Of a stretch of DNA of 64,000 nucleotides, positions 25,874-38,166 are shown piece after piece. Source of the DNA: Spinacia oleracea. Lineage: Eukaryota > Streptophyta > Magnoliopsida > Caryophyllales > Amaranthaceae. The notes under the pieces are model-generated. The model made no database searches, was not told the origin of the DNA, and saw nothing but the letters and a program-made list of their open reading frames with translations. The DNA lies in assembly GCF_020520425.1 (NCBI RefSeq), contig NC_079490.1, positions 60,863,017 to 60,927,016 of the forward strand, read 5' to 3'. Position 1 is the stretch's first letter. Each line of letters opens with the position of its first letter. The translations under genes and the position numbers were made by a program.

Positions 25874-26278
25874 ATGGAAAACAACAATCAAAACATCATC
25901 ATGGGTCTTGAGCTTATGGTCAAGCTGAACCTAACAAATTTTCTTGAATGGGAACCTAATCTAGTTGAAGTACTCAGACTCAATGGATTTGAGTATGTAA
26001 TGCTCAATCGAATGCCAAGCTACTATGCCAGAGAATGACCCCTGAAAGACATGCTGCCTGGGATGCGGATCTCAAAAAGATTATGAGTCTCATGCTGAAC
26101 AATATCCCTGATGAATGGGCTAGGAGGTTTGTAGCTTACGAACCTTTTATGCTCATCAAGAATCTGAGGGATATCTGTCGTGGAGACACAGAGGATAGGG
26201 ACCTAAATGTCCATGAGTTGATTGAATCAATGTCAGGCCTGAAGGTTAGTTCTCATAACAGATGTTTTAGGATGGAAG
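25874..26278 (+). pseudogene. Copia B gag, N-terminal half
   Basis: Starts MENNNQN at 25874, aligned with A's gag start. The polypeptide has a frame break at about 26035 and continues in another frame through TPERHAAWDADLKKIMSLML, a typical copia gag N-terminal region. It is cut at 26278 by copia A; the C-terminal half resumes past 44829. The gag sequence is clearly different from that of A, although leader and pol are nearly the same. It would form the virus-like particle. Confidence 0.8.
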
Positions 26279-27698
26279 TGTTAGGTTATGATACATATAA
26301 AAGAATATAAATCATGCGGAAGAAACCATAAACGCCAGGATTCCAAATTAATTGCCACATAACAATTAGCATAATTAGGATGCATACTCTTTGTAGCGTG
26401 CCCTCCCTTGCTGCGCCCAAACCGAACAAGATCAAGTTTTTAGGACTCCAAGTGTCGTCCCTCCGTAGAAAGTCCACAGCACGTCCGGATCCGCCTTAAG
26501 ATTGACCAACTAGAATCGGCCTTAAGGTTCTAAAAATATTCGGCTATTTGTGGGCAAGTGTATGACTGAATTTTTTCTCAAATTCTTACCTTTGAATACT
26601 TCAAACTCGTTATAAACTCGTTTTAATACTTCAAGATCTCATATTTATAGGCTATGGAATAAGCAATCGAATCCTACTAGGATACGAATTAATTAAATTA
26701 GAATCCTAGCAGAACTCTTATTTTAATTAATTTATCTTTTAGCATTAGGAATTTAATCATCAAACGAATCCTATACGCTTTAGGTTTCGTATGTGAACAC
26801 AAACACACACGCACGCAAAGCAGCCCACGAGGGGCACCATGCGCGCGCGCGCGAAGCTCGAGCAGCGACGCAGCCTTACTCGGCCACGATGCCCACAAGG
26901 CTACCTGCCCCCTTTGGCGCGCGCTGGGCCCGCCTTGCGGTGGGCCTGGCGCAGCCTTAGGCTGGGCGTGTGTGGCGCGCTATTGCCTTGCTGGACGCGG
27001 GCCTGGCTTCGTGCTGGGCCTTCGTCTAGCAAGCTCGTCCGATGCTAATTCGTACGACGCGCTTCCGATTAATTTCCCGATTCCGGAATTCATTTCCGAT
27101 ACGAACAATATTTAACATTTCCGATTCCGGAATTAATTTCCGTCTCGAACAAATATTTAATATTTCCGTTTCCGGAATTATTTTCCGATTCCGATAATAT
27201 TTCCGATTCTGACAATATTTCCGTTTCCGGCAATATTTCCGATTCCGGCAATATTTCCATTTCCGATAATATTTTCCGATACGTACCATCTCTTCGTTTC
27301 CGGCAACATCTACGACTTGGATAATATTTATATTTCCGATACGATCCATATTTTCGTTTCCGGCAATATCATCGTTTCCGGAGTATTCAATTATTTGCCT
27401 TTGACGATCTCAGCTCCCACTGAAACTAAGATCCGTCGATTCCGAATATCCATTAGATAGAGTATTTAATGCCTTTAAATACTTGATCCGTTTACGCACT
27501 ATTTGTGTGACCCTACGGGTTCAGTCAAGAGTAAGTCGTGGATTAATATCATTAATCCACTTGAACTGAAGCGGCCTCTAGCTAGGCATACAGTTCACTT
27601 TATCTCACTGAATTATTATCTTGTTTAATTAATACTGAACCGCATTTATTAGACTTACCATTAAATACATACTTGGACTAATGGCATTATTTCCTTCA
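26279..27698 (-). repeat. 3' LTR of copia A
   Basis: 1420 bp, TGTTAGG...CCTTCA on the plus strand, the exact inverse of the family LTR. It holds the inverted minisatellite (27040-27390), a TATA-like ATATTTATAGG at 26641 read in reverse, and a GC-rich part at 26810-27050. Confidence 0.93.
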
Positions 27699-28275
27699 GT
27701 CTCCCACTTGTCCTTAGGGACAAGTGTGCATTTCCTAATTCCTTTATCACTCGATGCTTGCTCTTGAACATAAGGTAAGAGTTGTCATCCTTATTATGTC
27801 CAGAGGTGTTTCTCGGTTTCAGAGTTCAACTGATCAAATAACCAGATAATCATAGCTATGATTCATCTGAGCACGGCCATGCATTTTACAGTTTCTAGCT
27901 CTCCGAGTGGCCTTGTACAACTTTCAGCATCTCATCCCGATTTCTGGGAGGACAATCCCAATCTTGCGATCTTGAGATTAGACTTTGTTTGATAGGTGAT
28001 TACCCGAGCGTTGCCTTTATAGCCTCCTTTTACGGTGCGACGTTTGACAACGTCAAAGTAAGCAGTTCTCAAACAAGTAATCTCAAATCACTCAGGTATT
28101 GAGGATTAGTGTCTAATAATTTAAATGAAATTTACTTATGATAGATTTTCATCTCTTACAGTAAAGTTTCATAGGTCTGTCTGATACTAGTCTTCCGAAA
28201 GTTCAAGAAACAGAACTACTAGTCATCTTGCATTCTAGTCGTCTAATGTTTTCTATGCGTCCATTTTTATAGAAA
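27699..28275 (-). other. 3' untranslated region of copia A, distal part
   Basis: Begins with the polypurine tract (GGGAGAC when read on the minus strand), then non-coding sequence homologous to 48620-49220 of B. It is separated from the rest of A by CACTA2; continuity resumes at about 37928. Confidence 0.85.
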
Positions 28276-29106
28276 ATTCGTAGATAAAATGTCATTTGCA
28301 ACTCATCAATTGCAACTCACGCAAGTCATACAGGCTGCAACATGGGTTTGGTCAACGCAGGTCAATAATTAAATGAGCTACTTGCACCGATTTTATTGAC
28401 CCCGACCAATGGCTGCAAATGCGAAGATTTTAAGGGAGTTTGATGAAGGGCTAACTCGAGGTCAATACGATTCTCATCTGAGTCTGTGCCACAGAGATTT
28501 CTTATGGAAATTTGTTATATATGTCTAACCTGCCTGGTTATCTAACATTTTGCAGTATCTTTTGGGTTCAAGTCAGCTTACGACTACTACTTGCATTCAA
28601 GCAGTTCCGATTCAATTAAGCATGTTTGTACACCATTGCTTTGTATTCAGGTAGTATTTTATTAACAACCCATGCCCTTCATCTGCATATGTCAAGCTCT
28701 TGAAATTTTCAAAAACATAAATCAAAACAACCGAAAAGTGTTGGGTATCTGAATTTTCTATTAACATTAAACAAATCAACATTGGGTTTATGAAACCTTA
28801 GCTGCAAATCTGCAATTGCAAAGTACAAGCATTGTACTTGTATGTATCAGTGACAAAGAAAGCATATTAGGAATGTATATTCTCTGTCGAACATATAAAG
28901 CTTGAGCAAAGTTGAATGAGGACCGAAGGATTACTCTTTCAATAACGGACTTGATAAACAATCTCAAATATCATTGCTTGCATGATTTGCAGGCTGCTAA
29001 TGATCCCATTGCACCAGCCAGGGGAATTCCTCGCAAAGATATTGATCGAGGTTCGTGATATTCTGCTTATTTTTGTTTATGTTTTAGTTCTGATGCTTAA
29101 TTCTTT
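28276..29106 (+). other. CACTA2 left subterminal region with one putative exon
   Basis: Contains weak TTGCAACT repeats near the left end. A putative exon at 28993-29050 is bounded by TTTGCAG and GTTCGTG and reads DPIAPARGIPRKDIDR. I cannot name its family. The rest is AT-rich with no feature. Confidence 0.45.
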
Positions 29107-32100
29107 TAAATAAAAAAGTGTACATCCTATAAAAAACTAATATAACATGTAATTAGTTTAAAATGATCATTAGGCTTATTAGTTCAAAAATGGGAGCGAA
29201 AACGTCTCATTTTAGCCTAAATATGTCCATAACGACCCAACAAGCCTAAAACGTGCATAACCATATTGGAACTAGTCTTATATGCACGCGATGCGTGCGA
29301 GATAACATCAGAACTTTAAATTGTTTTATTACAACTAATCACCAAAAATAATAATAGATTATGTAATGTATATCAATCTCATTATGTATAGCATATATGA
29401 TATCTATGTATAGGATATCAATCAAGAATAATCAGCCATAAGTGGCGCATAATTAGCTATATTTTTGCTGTAAATTAGCGATATGATTGCTGCTTATCAT
29501 GGAAGAATATTGCCTTGTACATTGTAAATTTATAATCCTAATCTATAAATGCAAAGGATACTGAGTTATCATTTCTTACAAATAATATGCCACAAAATTT
29601 GTGGCTACAATTCTTGGACCACAGTATTAAATGCTAGAGGGTCTCCATAACTGGATGTGGCTTCACTTCTTAGAACACAACTCAATTTACTTTTAGCTTA
29701 CGCTTGAGTAAGAAGTTGATCTGAATTTCTTGACTCCCCTCTTTGGTCAAACGTCTTCAATGGTGTAAGCGAATGGTGCAGAAGTATAGCAATGATTTAC
29801 AACTACTACTGGAATCGTCTTTACCACCTTTTGATTCCATTAGAACATTCACTCTTCACTAAAGAATGAAACCAGAAATCATATGTCAGCAAATATTGAA
29901 AAAATATTAGGAGTACTTCGAATAAAAACATCAATCACGCTAAATCATACGTCACCTTGCAAACTCGAAAACAGGAATTTATGAACATCAATCGCAGGCC
30001 CGTTGATGAGGGAGTTCAAGAAACCCAACTGCATAGGGCCCAAAAATTTTAAAGGTGTTAGGTTAAAAAAAAGGGCCCAAAAAAATTTACTACATCTATT
30101 ATACCTGACATTGGAAAGCTGCATTCTCTTTTATCTTCCTAATGAGGAAAGTCAGCTTCCTCATTGTTTCTCACGCCATCACCATCAATCTTCCATCTTC
30201 TTTGCTCTTCCATTTTCTCCAACAATTCTACTTCAAATTACTAAAATAAAGCAATCCAATTTTCATTAATCTCCCAATTATCAATGGAAAGTTACAGAAT
30301 TTTCTTAATCTCATATTTCTAAACAGGAAAATATTTAATGTATAACTTCTAAGCATCCTAATTTTTTTGGAAATGGTTGATTGTTCTCCATTACAGGAAA
30401 ATACTACATTAAATACATTATTTATTTTACCCCAGTGATGAGAAACATTTGGGGGAATTGATTTTTAGATGTTTATAGCCATTTCTAAACAGGAAAATAT
30501 TTAATGTATAACTTCTAGGCATCCTAATTTTTTTTTCTAGTAATGTATAATTTTTAAACAGAAACACCACATTCAATTACTTGCCTTTAAAACAATGTTT
30601 CAACAATTTCTTGCTTCCGACTGCAATTAATAACAAAAAACTTAAATGGAACAAAAACAACCAAAGAAATCAGATTTACAGAATTAAAACTCAAACAACA
30701 GAAAATTACAGCCAAAATTATCAAATACATAAAGAGATTGCATGCATAAAATCCTAGATGAAAAATCCCTAAACAATTTGCATGATATCAAAAATACACA
30801 AACTCTAGGTCCAAATCAAACAATCAAACAAAAACTATAAATAACAACGATTGAAACAGAATAGTTAAAATCAAATCTAAGATCAAAAACAGAAAATAAA
30901 TAGGATCGAAGAAACTTACAGATAAATGGAAAATCAAGGAATGAACCAAAACCAATATCTCCAACCAACAACCCAATCATCCAGAAAACAAAGACCCCGG
31001 AATAATTACGAAATAATTGAAACGCAAATCATAGGAGAGAGAAAATTGAGGCAAAGGATTGGAGGATATGATGAGAAAATTGCGTGAGATTGTTGGTGGT
31101 AACGGTCGGGAGCAAGGAGAGCCGACCAGTCTGATGGTGGCGATGGCGTTGATCAGCGACGGCTAAGCAGGAGGAGAGAGAAAGTATGAGAGAGATACTG
31201 TACGCTTAAACAGAAGAAATTTTAGGGTTTTGAATGAAAGGCTGGGGTTTAATTAGAGGTGGGGGTAATTTCGTCAATTCACAAGGGACACGAAAAGTCA
31301 TTTTACTCTTTAGCCCTCAGCTGTTCCTTTATATAATAGAGATGAGTCTTAGAAAGTTTAAACAAAGCATATAAAACATGTAATTAGTTTAAAATGAATC
31401 ATTAGGTTCATTAGTTCAAAAATGGGAGCGAAAATGTCTCATTTTAGCCTAAATATGTCCATAACGACCCAACAAGCCTAAAACGTGCATAACCATATTA
31501 GAATGAATCTTAGAAAGTTTAAACATAGCATATAAAACATGTAATTAGTTTAAAATGAGTCCATAGGTTCCTGAGTTCGAAAATGGAAGCGAAAATATAT
31601 CATTTTCGCCTAAATGTGTCTGTAACGACCCAACAAGTCTTAAACGTGCATAAGTTGATTGGAATGAGTCTTAGAAAGTTTAAAAATAGCATATAAAACA
31701 TGTAATTAGTTTAAAATGAGTCCTTAGGTCCTTTAGTGCAAAGTTGGGAGCGAAAATGCCTCAATTTGGCCTAAATATGTCCAATAACGACCCAACGAGC
31801 CTTAAACGTGCATAACTAGATTGGAATGAGTCTTAGAACGTTTAAAAAAAGCATATAAAACATGTAATTAGTTTAAAATGAGTCCTTAGGTTCATTAGTT
31901 CAAAAATGGGAGCGAAAATGTCTCATTTTTGCTTAATTTTGTCCATAACGACCCAACAAGCCTAAAACGTGCATAACTAGATTGGAATGAATCTTAGAAA
32001 GTTTGAACAAAGCATGTAAAACATGTAATTAGTTTAAAATGAGTCCTTAGGTTCATTAGTTCAAAAATGGGAGTGAAAATGTCTCATTTTAGCCTAAATA

Positions 32101-35100
32101 TGTCCATAACGACCCAACAAGCCTAAAATGTGCATAACCATATTGGAATGTGTCTTAGAAAGTTTAAATAAATCATATAAAATATGTAAATAGTTTAAAA
32201 TGAATCATTAGGTTCATTAATTCAAAAGTGGGAGCGAAAATATCTCATTTTAGCCTAAATATGTCCATAATGACCCAACAAGCCTAAAACACGCATATCC
32301 ATATTGGAATGAGTCTTAGAAAGTTTAAACAAAGCATATAAAACATGTAATTGGTTTAAAATGAATCATTAGGTTCATTAGTTCAAAAATGGGAGGGAAA
32401 ATGGCTCATTTTAGCCTAAATATGTCCATAACGACCCAACAAGCCTAAAACGTGCATAACCATATTAGAATGAATCTTAGAAAGTTTAAACATAGCATAT
32501 AAAACATGTAATTAGTTTAAAATGAGTCCATAGGTTCCTGAGTTCGAAAATGGAAGCGAAAATATATCATTTTAGCCTAAATGTGTCTGTAACGACCCAA
32601 CAAGTCTTAAACGTGCATAAGTTGATTGGAATGAGTCTTAGAAAGTTTAAACATAGCATATAAAACATGTAATTAGTTTAAAATGAGTCCTTAGGTCCTT
32701 TAGTGCAAAGTTGGGAGCGAAAATGCCTCAATTTGGCCTAAATATGTCCAATAACGACCCAACGAGCCTTAAACGTGCATAACTAGATTGGAATGAGTCT
32801 TAGAACGTTTAAAAAAAGCATATAAAACATGTAATTAGTTTAAAATGAGTCCTTAGGTTCATTAGTTCAAAAATGGGAGCGAAAATGTCTCATTTTTGCT
32901 TAATTTTGTCCATAACGACCCAACAAGCCTAAAACGTGCATAACTAGATTGGAATGAATCTTAGAAAGTTTGAACAAAGCATGTAAAACATGTAATTAGT
33001 TTAAAATGAGTCCTTAGGTTCATTAGTTCAAAAATGGGAGTGAAAATGTCTCATTTTAGCCTAAATATGTCCATAACGACCCAACAAGCCTAAAATGTGC
33101 ATAACCATATTGGAATGTGTCTTAGAAAGTTTAAACAAATCATATAAAATATGTAAATAGTTTAAAATGAATCATTAGGTTCATTAGTTCAAAAGTGGGA
33201 GCGAAAATGTCTCATTTTAGCCTAAATATGTCCATAATGACCCAACAAGCCTAAAACACGCATATCCATATTGGAATGAGTCTTAGAAAGTTTAAACAAA
33301 GCATATAAAACATGTAATTGGTTTAAAATGAATCATTAGGTTCATTAGTTCAAAAATGGGAGCGAAAATGTCTCATTTTAGCCTAAATATGTCCATAACG
33401 ACCCAACAAGCCTAAAACGTGCATAACCATATTAGAATGAATCTTAGAAAGTTTAAACATAGCATATAAAACATGTAATTAGTTTAAAATGAGTCCATAG
33501 GTTCCTGAGTTCGAAAATGGAAGCGAAAATATATCATTTTAGCCTAAATGTGTCTGTAACGACCCAACAAGTCTTAAACGTGCATAAGTTGATTGCAATG
33601 AGTCTTAGAAAGTTTAAACATAGCATATAAAACATGTAATTAGTTTAAAATGAGTCCTTAGGTCCTTTAGTGCAAAGTTGGGAGCGAAAATGCCTCAATT
33701 TGGCCTAAATATGTCCAATAACGACCCAACAAGCCTTAAACGTGCATAACTAGATTGGAATGAGTCTTAGAACGTTTAAAAAAAGCATATAAAACATGTA
33801 ATTAGTTTAAAATGAGTCCTTAGGTTCATTAGTTCAAAAATGGGAGCGAAAATGTCTCATTTTTGCTTAATTTTGTCCATAACGACCCAACAAGCCTAAA
33901 ACGTGCATAACTAGATTGGAATGAATCTTAGAAAGTTTGAACAAAGCATGTAAAACATGTAATTAGTTTAAAATGAGTCCTTAGGTTCATTAGTTCAAAA
34001 ATGGGAGTGAAAATGTCTCATTTTAGCCTAAATATGTCCATAACGACCCAACAAGCCTAAAATGTGCATAACCATATTGGAATGTGTCTTAGAAAGTTTA
34101 AACAAATCATATAAAATATGTAAATAGTTTAAAATGAATCATTAGGTTCATTAGTTCAAAAGTGGGAGCGAAAATGTCTCATTTTAGCCTAAATATGTCC
34201 ATAATGACCCAACAAGCCTAAAACACGCATATCCATATTGGAATGAGTCTTAGAAAGTTTAAACAAAGCATATAAAACATGTAATTGGTTTAAAATGAAT
34301 CATTAGGTTCATTAGTTCAAAAATGGGAGTGAAAATGTCTCATTTTAGCCTAAATATGTCCATGACGACCATACAAACCTAAAACGTGCATAACCACATT
34401 GGAATGAGTCTTAGAAAGTTTAAACAAAGCATATAAAACATGTAATTAGTTTAAAATGAATCATTAGGTTCATTAGTTCAAAAATGGGAGCGAAAATGTC
34501 ACATTTTAGCCTAAATATGTCCATAACGACCCAACAAGCCTAAAACGTGCATAACCATATTAGAATGAATCTTAGAAAGTTTAAACATAGCATATAAAAC
34601 ATGTAATTAGTTTAAACTGAGTCCATAGGTTCTTGAGTTCGAAAATGGAAGGGAAAATATATCATTTTAGCCTAAATGTGTCCGTAACGACCCAACAAGT
34701 CTTAAACGTGCATAAGTTGATTGGAATGAGTCTTAGAAAGTTTAAACATAGCATATAAAACATGTAATTAGTTTAAAATGAGTCCTTAGGTCCTTTAGTG
34801 CAAAGTTGGTAGCGAAAATGCCTCAATTTGGCCTAAATATGTCCAATAACGACCCAACGAGCCTTAAACGTGCATAACTAGATTGGAATGAGTCTTAGAA
34901 CGTTTTAAAAAAGCATATAAAACATGTAATTAGTTTAAAATGAGTCCTTAGGTTCATTAGTTCAAAAATGGGAGCGAAAATGTCTCATTTTTGCTTAATT
35001 TTGTCCATAACGACCCAACAAGCCTTAAACGTGCATAACTAGATTGGAATGAATCTTAGAAAGTTTGAAGAAAGCATGTAAAACATGTAATTAGTTTAAA

Positions 35101-37077
35101 ATGAGTCCTTAGGTTCATTAGTTCAAAAATGGGAGTGAAAATGTCTCATTTTAGCCTAAATATGTCCATAACGACCCAACAAGCCTAAAATGTGCATAAC
35201 CATATTGGAATGTGTCTTAGAAAGTTTAAACAAATCATATAAAATATGTAAATAGTTGAAAATGAATCATTAGGTTCATTAGTTCAAAAGTGGGAGCGAA
35301 AATGTCTCATTTTAGCCTAAATATGTCCATAATGACCCAACAAGCCTAAAACACGCATATCCATATTGGAATGAGTCTTAGAAAGTTTAAACAAAGCATA
35401 TAAAACATGTAATTGGTTTAAAATGAATCATTAGGTTCATTAGTTCAAAAATGGGAGTGAAAATGTCTCATTTTAGCCTAAATATGTCCATGACGACCAT
35501 ACAAGCCTAAAACGTGCATAACCACATTGGAATGAGTCTTAGAAAGTTTAAACAAAGCATATAAAACATGTAATTAGTTTAAAATGAATCATTAGGTTCA
35601 TTAGTTCAAAAATGGGAGCGAAAATGTCTCATTTTAGCCTAAATATGTCCATAACGACCCAACAAGCCTAAAACGTGCATAACCATATTAGAATGAATCT
35701 TAGAAAGTTTAAACATAGCATATAAAACATGTAATTAGTTTAAAATGAGTCCATAGGTTCCTGAGTTCGAAAATGGAAGCGAAAATATATCATTTTAGCC
35801 TAAATGTGTCCGTAACGACCCAACAAGTCTTAAACGTGCATAAGTTGATTGGAATGAGTCTTAGAAAGTTTAAACATAGCATATAAAACATGTAATTAGT
35901 TTAAAATGAGTCCTTAGGTCCTTTAGTGCAAAGTTGGTAGCGAAAATGCCTCAATTTGGCCTAAATATGTCCAATAACGACCCACCGAGTCTTAAACGTG
36001 CATAACTAGATTGGAATGAGTCTTAGAACGTTTAAAAAAAGCATATAAAACATGTAATTAGTTTAAAATGAGTCCTTAGGTTCATTAGTTCAAAAATGGG
36101 AGCGAAAATGTCTCATTTTTGCTTAATTTTGTCCATAACGACCCAACAAGCCTTAAACATGCATAACTAGATTGGAATGAATCTTAGAAAGTTTGAACAA
36201 AGCATGTAAAACATGTAATTAGTTTAAAATGAGTCCTTAGGTTCATTAGTTCAAAAATGGGAGTGAAAATGTCTCATTTTAGCCTAAATATGTCCATAAC
36301 GACCCAACAAGCCTAAAATGTGCATAACCATATTGGAATGTGTCTTAGAAAGTTTAAACAAATCATATAAAATATGTAAATAGTTGAAAATGAATCATTA
36401 GGTTCATTAGTTCAAAAGTGGGAGCGAAAATGTCTCATTTTAGCCTAAATATGTCCATAATGACCCAACAAGCCTAAAACACGCATATCCATATTGGAAT
36501 GAGTCTTAGAAAGTTTAAACAAAGCATATAAAACATGTAATTGGTTTAAAATGAATCATTAGGTTCATTAGTTCAAAAATGGGAGTGAAAATGTCTTATT
36601 TTAGCCTAAATATGTCCATGACGACCATACAAGCCTAAAACGTGCATAACCACATTGGAATGAGTCTTAGAAAGTTTAAACAAAGCATATAAAACATGTA
36701 ATTAGTTTAAAATGAATCATTAGGTTCATTAGTTCAAAAATGGGAGCGAAAATGTCTCATTTTAGCCTAAATATGTCCATAACGACCGAACAAGCCTAAA
36801 ACGTGCATAACTTGATTGGAATGAGTCTTAGAAAGTTCAAACAAAGCATATAAAACTTGTAATTAGTTTAAAATGAGTCCTTAGTTTCTTTAGTGCAAAG
36901 TTGGGAGCGGAAATGCCTCAATTTGGCATAAATGTGTCCTATAACTAGCCAACGAGCCTTAAACGTGCATAACTACATTGGTATGAGTCTTAGAAAGTTT
37001 AAACAAAGCATATAAAACATGTAATTAGTTTAAAATGAATCTTTAGGTTCATTAGTTCAAAAATGGGAGCGAAAATA
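29107..37077 (+). repeat. 161-bp satellite array with higher-order repeats
   Basis: About 36 monomers of 161-162 bp. Start points measured on the TGAGTCTTAGAAAG phase are 31343, 31504, 31665, 31827, 31988, 32149, 32310, 32471 and so on. Monomers differ, but the pattern repeats: 6-mer units of 967 bp at 31504 and 32471, then 7-mer units of 1128 bp at 33438, 34566 and 35694, ending in divergent monomers after 36822. The added seventh monomer carries CATGACGACCATACAA. Each monomer has a dyad, AAAATGGGAG...CTCATTTT. The array lies between coding-like pieces of CACTA2 and is interrupted near its left end by a Helitron. Confidence 0.95.
29272..31342 (-). mobile_element. Non-autonomous Helitron inserted in the satellite
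   Basis: On the minus strand it starts TCTCTATTATATAAAGG and ends CTAG. Eight bases before the CTAG is a perfect hairpin GCACGC-ATC-GCGTGC (29284-29298). It sits between A (29271) and T (31343) of a satellite monomer whose intact form reads GGAATGAGTC, with no duplication. These are the four Helitron criteria. Inside there is no Rep/helicase coding. It contains a 52-base direct duplication (30320-30371 and 30484-30535, TCTAAACAGGAAAATATTTA) and a purine-rich part at 31040-31200. Capture of host sequence is possible; none is recognised. Confidence 0.88.
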
Positions 37078-37199
37078 ATGGTATTCAAGTCACTCTATGC
37101 CTATACAGCCGTCTATACATTATGATTTACTAATAAGACCCAGTGACCTTATTATAAATTAGTTTCGAGTAATTAATACCAAGTTTTTGTTTTTTGAAG
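37078..37199 (+). other. Junction from satellite to CACTA2 last exon
   Basis: Unique sequence ending in a T-rich tract and AAG, a plausible splice acceptor for the exon at 37200. Confidence 0.5.
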
Positions 37200-37304
37200 G
37201 GTTATGTACAAATAGAAATGCCATATTCCGATGAGGAGTTAGAAGAAACTCGAGAACAATGGGCAAATTATTTTAAGGACAACTATTTGATGGATGCCGA
37301 ATGA
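37200..37304 (+). pseudogene. CACTA2 putative last exon
   Basis: Thirty-four codons plus TGA after a pyrimidine-rich acceptor. It is acidic and aromatic, with DEELEETREQWANYF in the middle, and resembles the C-terminal tail of transposon-encoded proteins of plant CACTA or Ulp1-bearing elements. The family is not certain. No other clear exon of this gene survives between it and the satellite, so the gene is largely lost or was replaced by the array. Confidence 0.5.
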
Positions 37305-37927
37305 GGTTGTTGTCTAGTTATGTTATGTTTTATGTTTTTGTTATGTGTTGGATATGACGTTGGATGCTACTTGGAGCATATATATGGTTGTTGGAACATA
37401 TATGTATGTTATGTCTTATATACAGGTCTTTATAAATTCCCGTTTTGTCCGGGTATCGCAAACTACAAGGGAAATTATGGCAAATTTTTTGCAACCTATT
37501 AAACTATTTATAATGTTTTTATTATAATTTTTTGTCAAAATAATAAGATTGTCTAGGGATAAATATATAAATATGCATCTGATCGGAGCTATTATATTTA
37601 TTTATTTATTTTATAAAAAAAGAATTAATTGCAGCGCGTGTACTAGCACTGAGCTGCAAAATGACAACTAATCGCAGCGCGTATTTCTCAACAAGGCGCT
37701 TCAACTACTTTTTATTTACAACTTATAGGGGTCGAACCGCGCGGCAACTAATACATTATTTACAACTTGTACAGTTCTACCCGCGCTGCAATTAACCTAT
37801 TATTTGCAACGTCTATGTCCGCTGCAAAAAAACTTATGGTATTTGCAGCCCTCACAATTGCAGCGCGCGAAAACGCTACAAAAAGCCTGTTTTACCCGCG
37901 CTGCAAATGTGATTGTTTCTACTAGTA
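37305..37927 (+). repeat. CACTA2 3' subterminal repeats and terminus
   Basis: From about 37625 there are seven or more GCAGCGCG or inverse CGCGCTGCAA motifs in both orientations, the kind of array bound by CACTA accessory proteins. It ends in TTTCTACTAGTA. The first 320 bases are AT-rich and featureless. Confidence 0.75.
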
Positions 37928-38166
37928 ACTCCGACCATGGACCATTTTCAACTTTTGACATTCAAGTTCACTTGATAGATATTTCTTAGTCACAGGACTG
38001 GTCTTGACAGTCTATCTTGAATATATCGTGAAATTGAAGGGACTCATCATTTAATAAACCACAAATTATATGGAAAAATGAATTCTATTCGTTAATGTGA
38101 ATGATTAACCAATAATGTTTTACAAAGTATTTAAACTCTAAAACTTTAAAAGAATAAATAAGGACA

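Larger units (their letters stand above)
28276..37927 (+). mobile_element. CACTA2: CACTA transposon carrying a satellite array
   Basis: Interrupts copia A between TATAGAAAA and AACTCCGACC, which are contiguous in copia B (inverse of 48590-48610). The right end reads TACTAGTAGAAAC on the minus strand and the left end TTCGTAGATAAA, so both are degenerate forms of the CACTAGTAGAAA-type terminus. Alignment continues to CATTTGCA. Subterminal GCAGCGCG/CGCGCTGC repeats fill 37620-37920. Exon-like pieces are at 28993-29050 and 37200-37304. The ends are certain to 1-3 bp only, and the 3-bp duplication is not clean. Terminus decay means it is immobile now. Confidence 0.82.

Noticed and set aside
31343..37077. 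CRISPR-like or regularly spaced repeat array
   Set aside because: Units are 161-bp monomers without spacers; this is satellite DNA in a plant genome.
37320..37527. Two overlapping 60-codon ORFs after the CACTA2 exon
   Set aside because: Downstream of the stop, AT-rich, no family resemblance; likely 3' untranslated sequence.
28274..37930. A clean 3-bp target duplication for CACTA2
   Set aside because: Flanks read GAAAA and AACTCC against GAAAACTCC in the empty site; terminal bases are mutated, so AA, AAA or AAC cannot be told apart.
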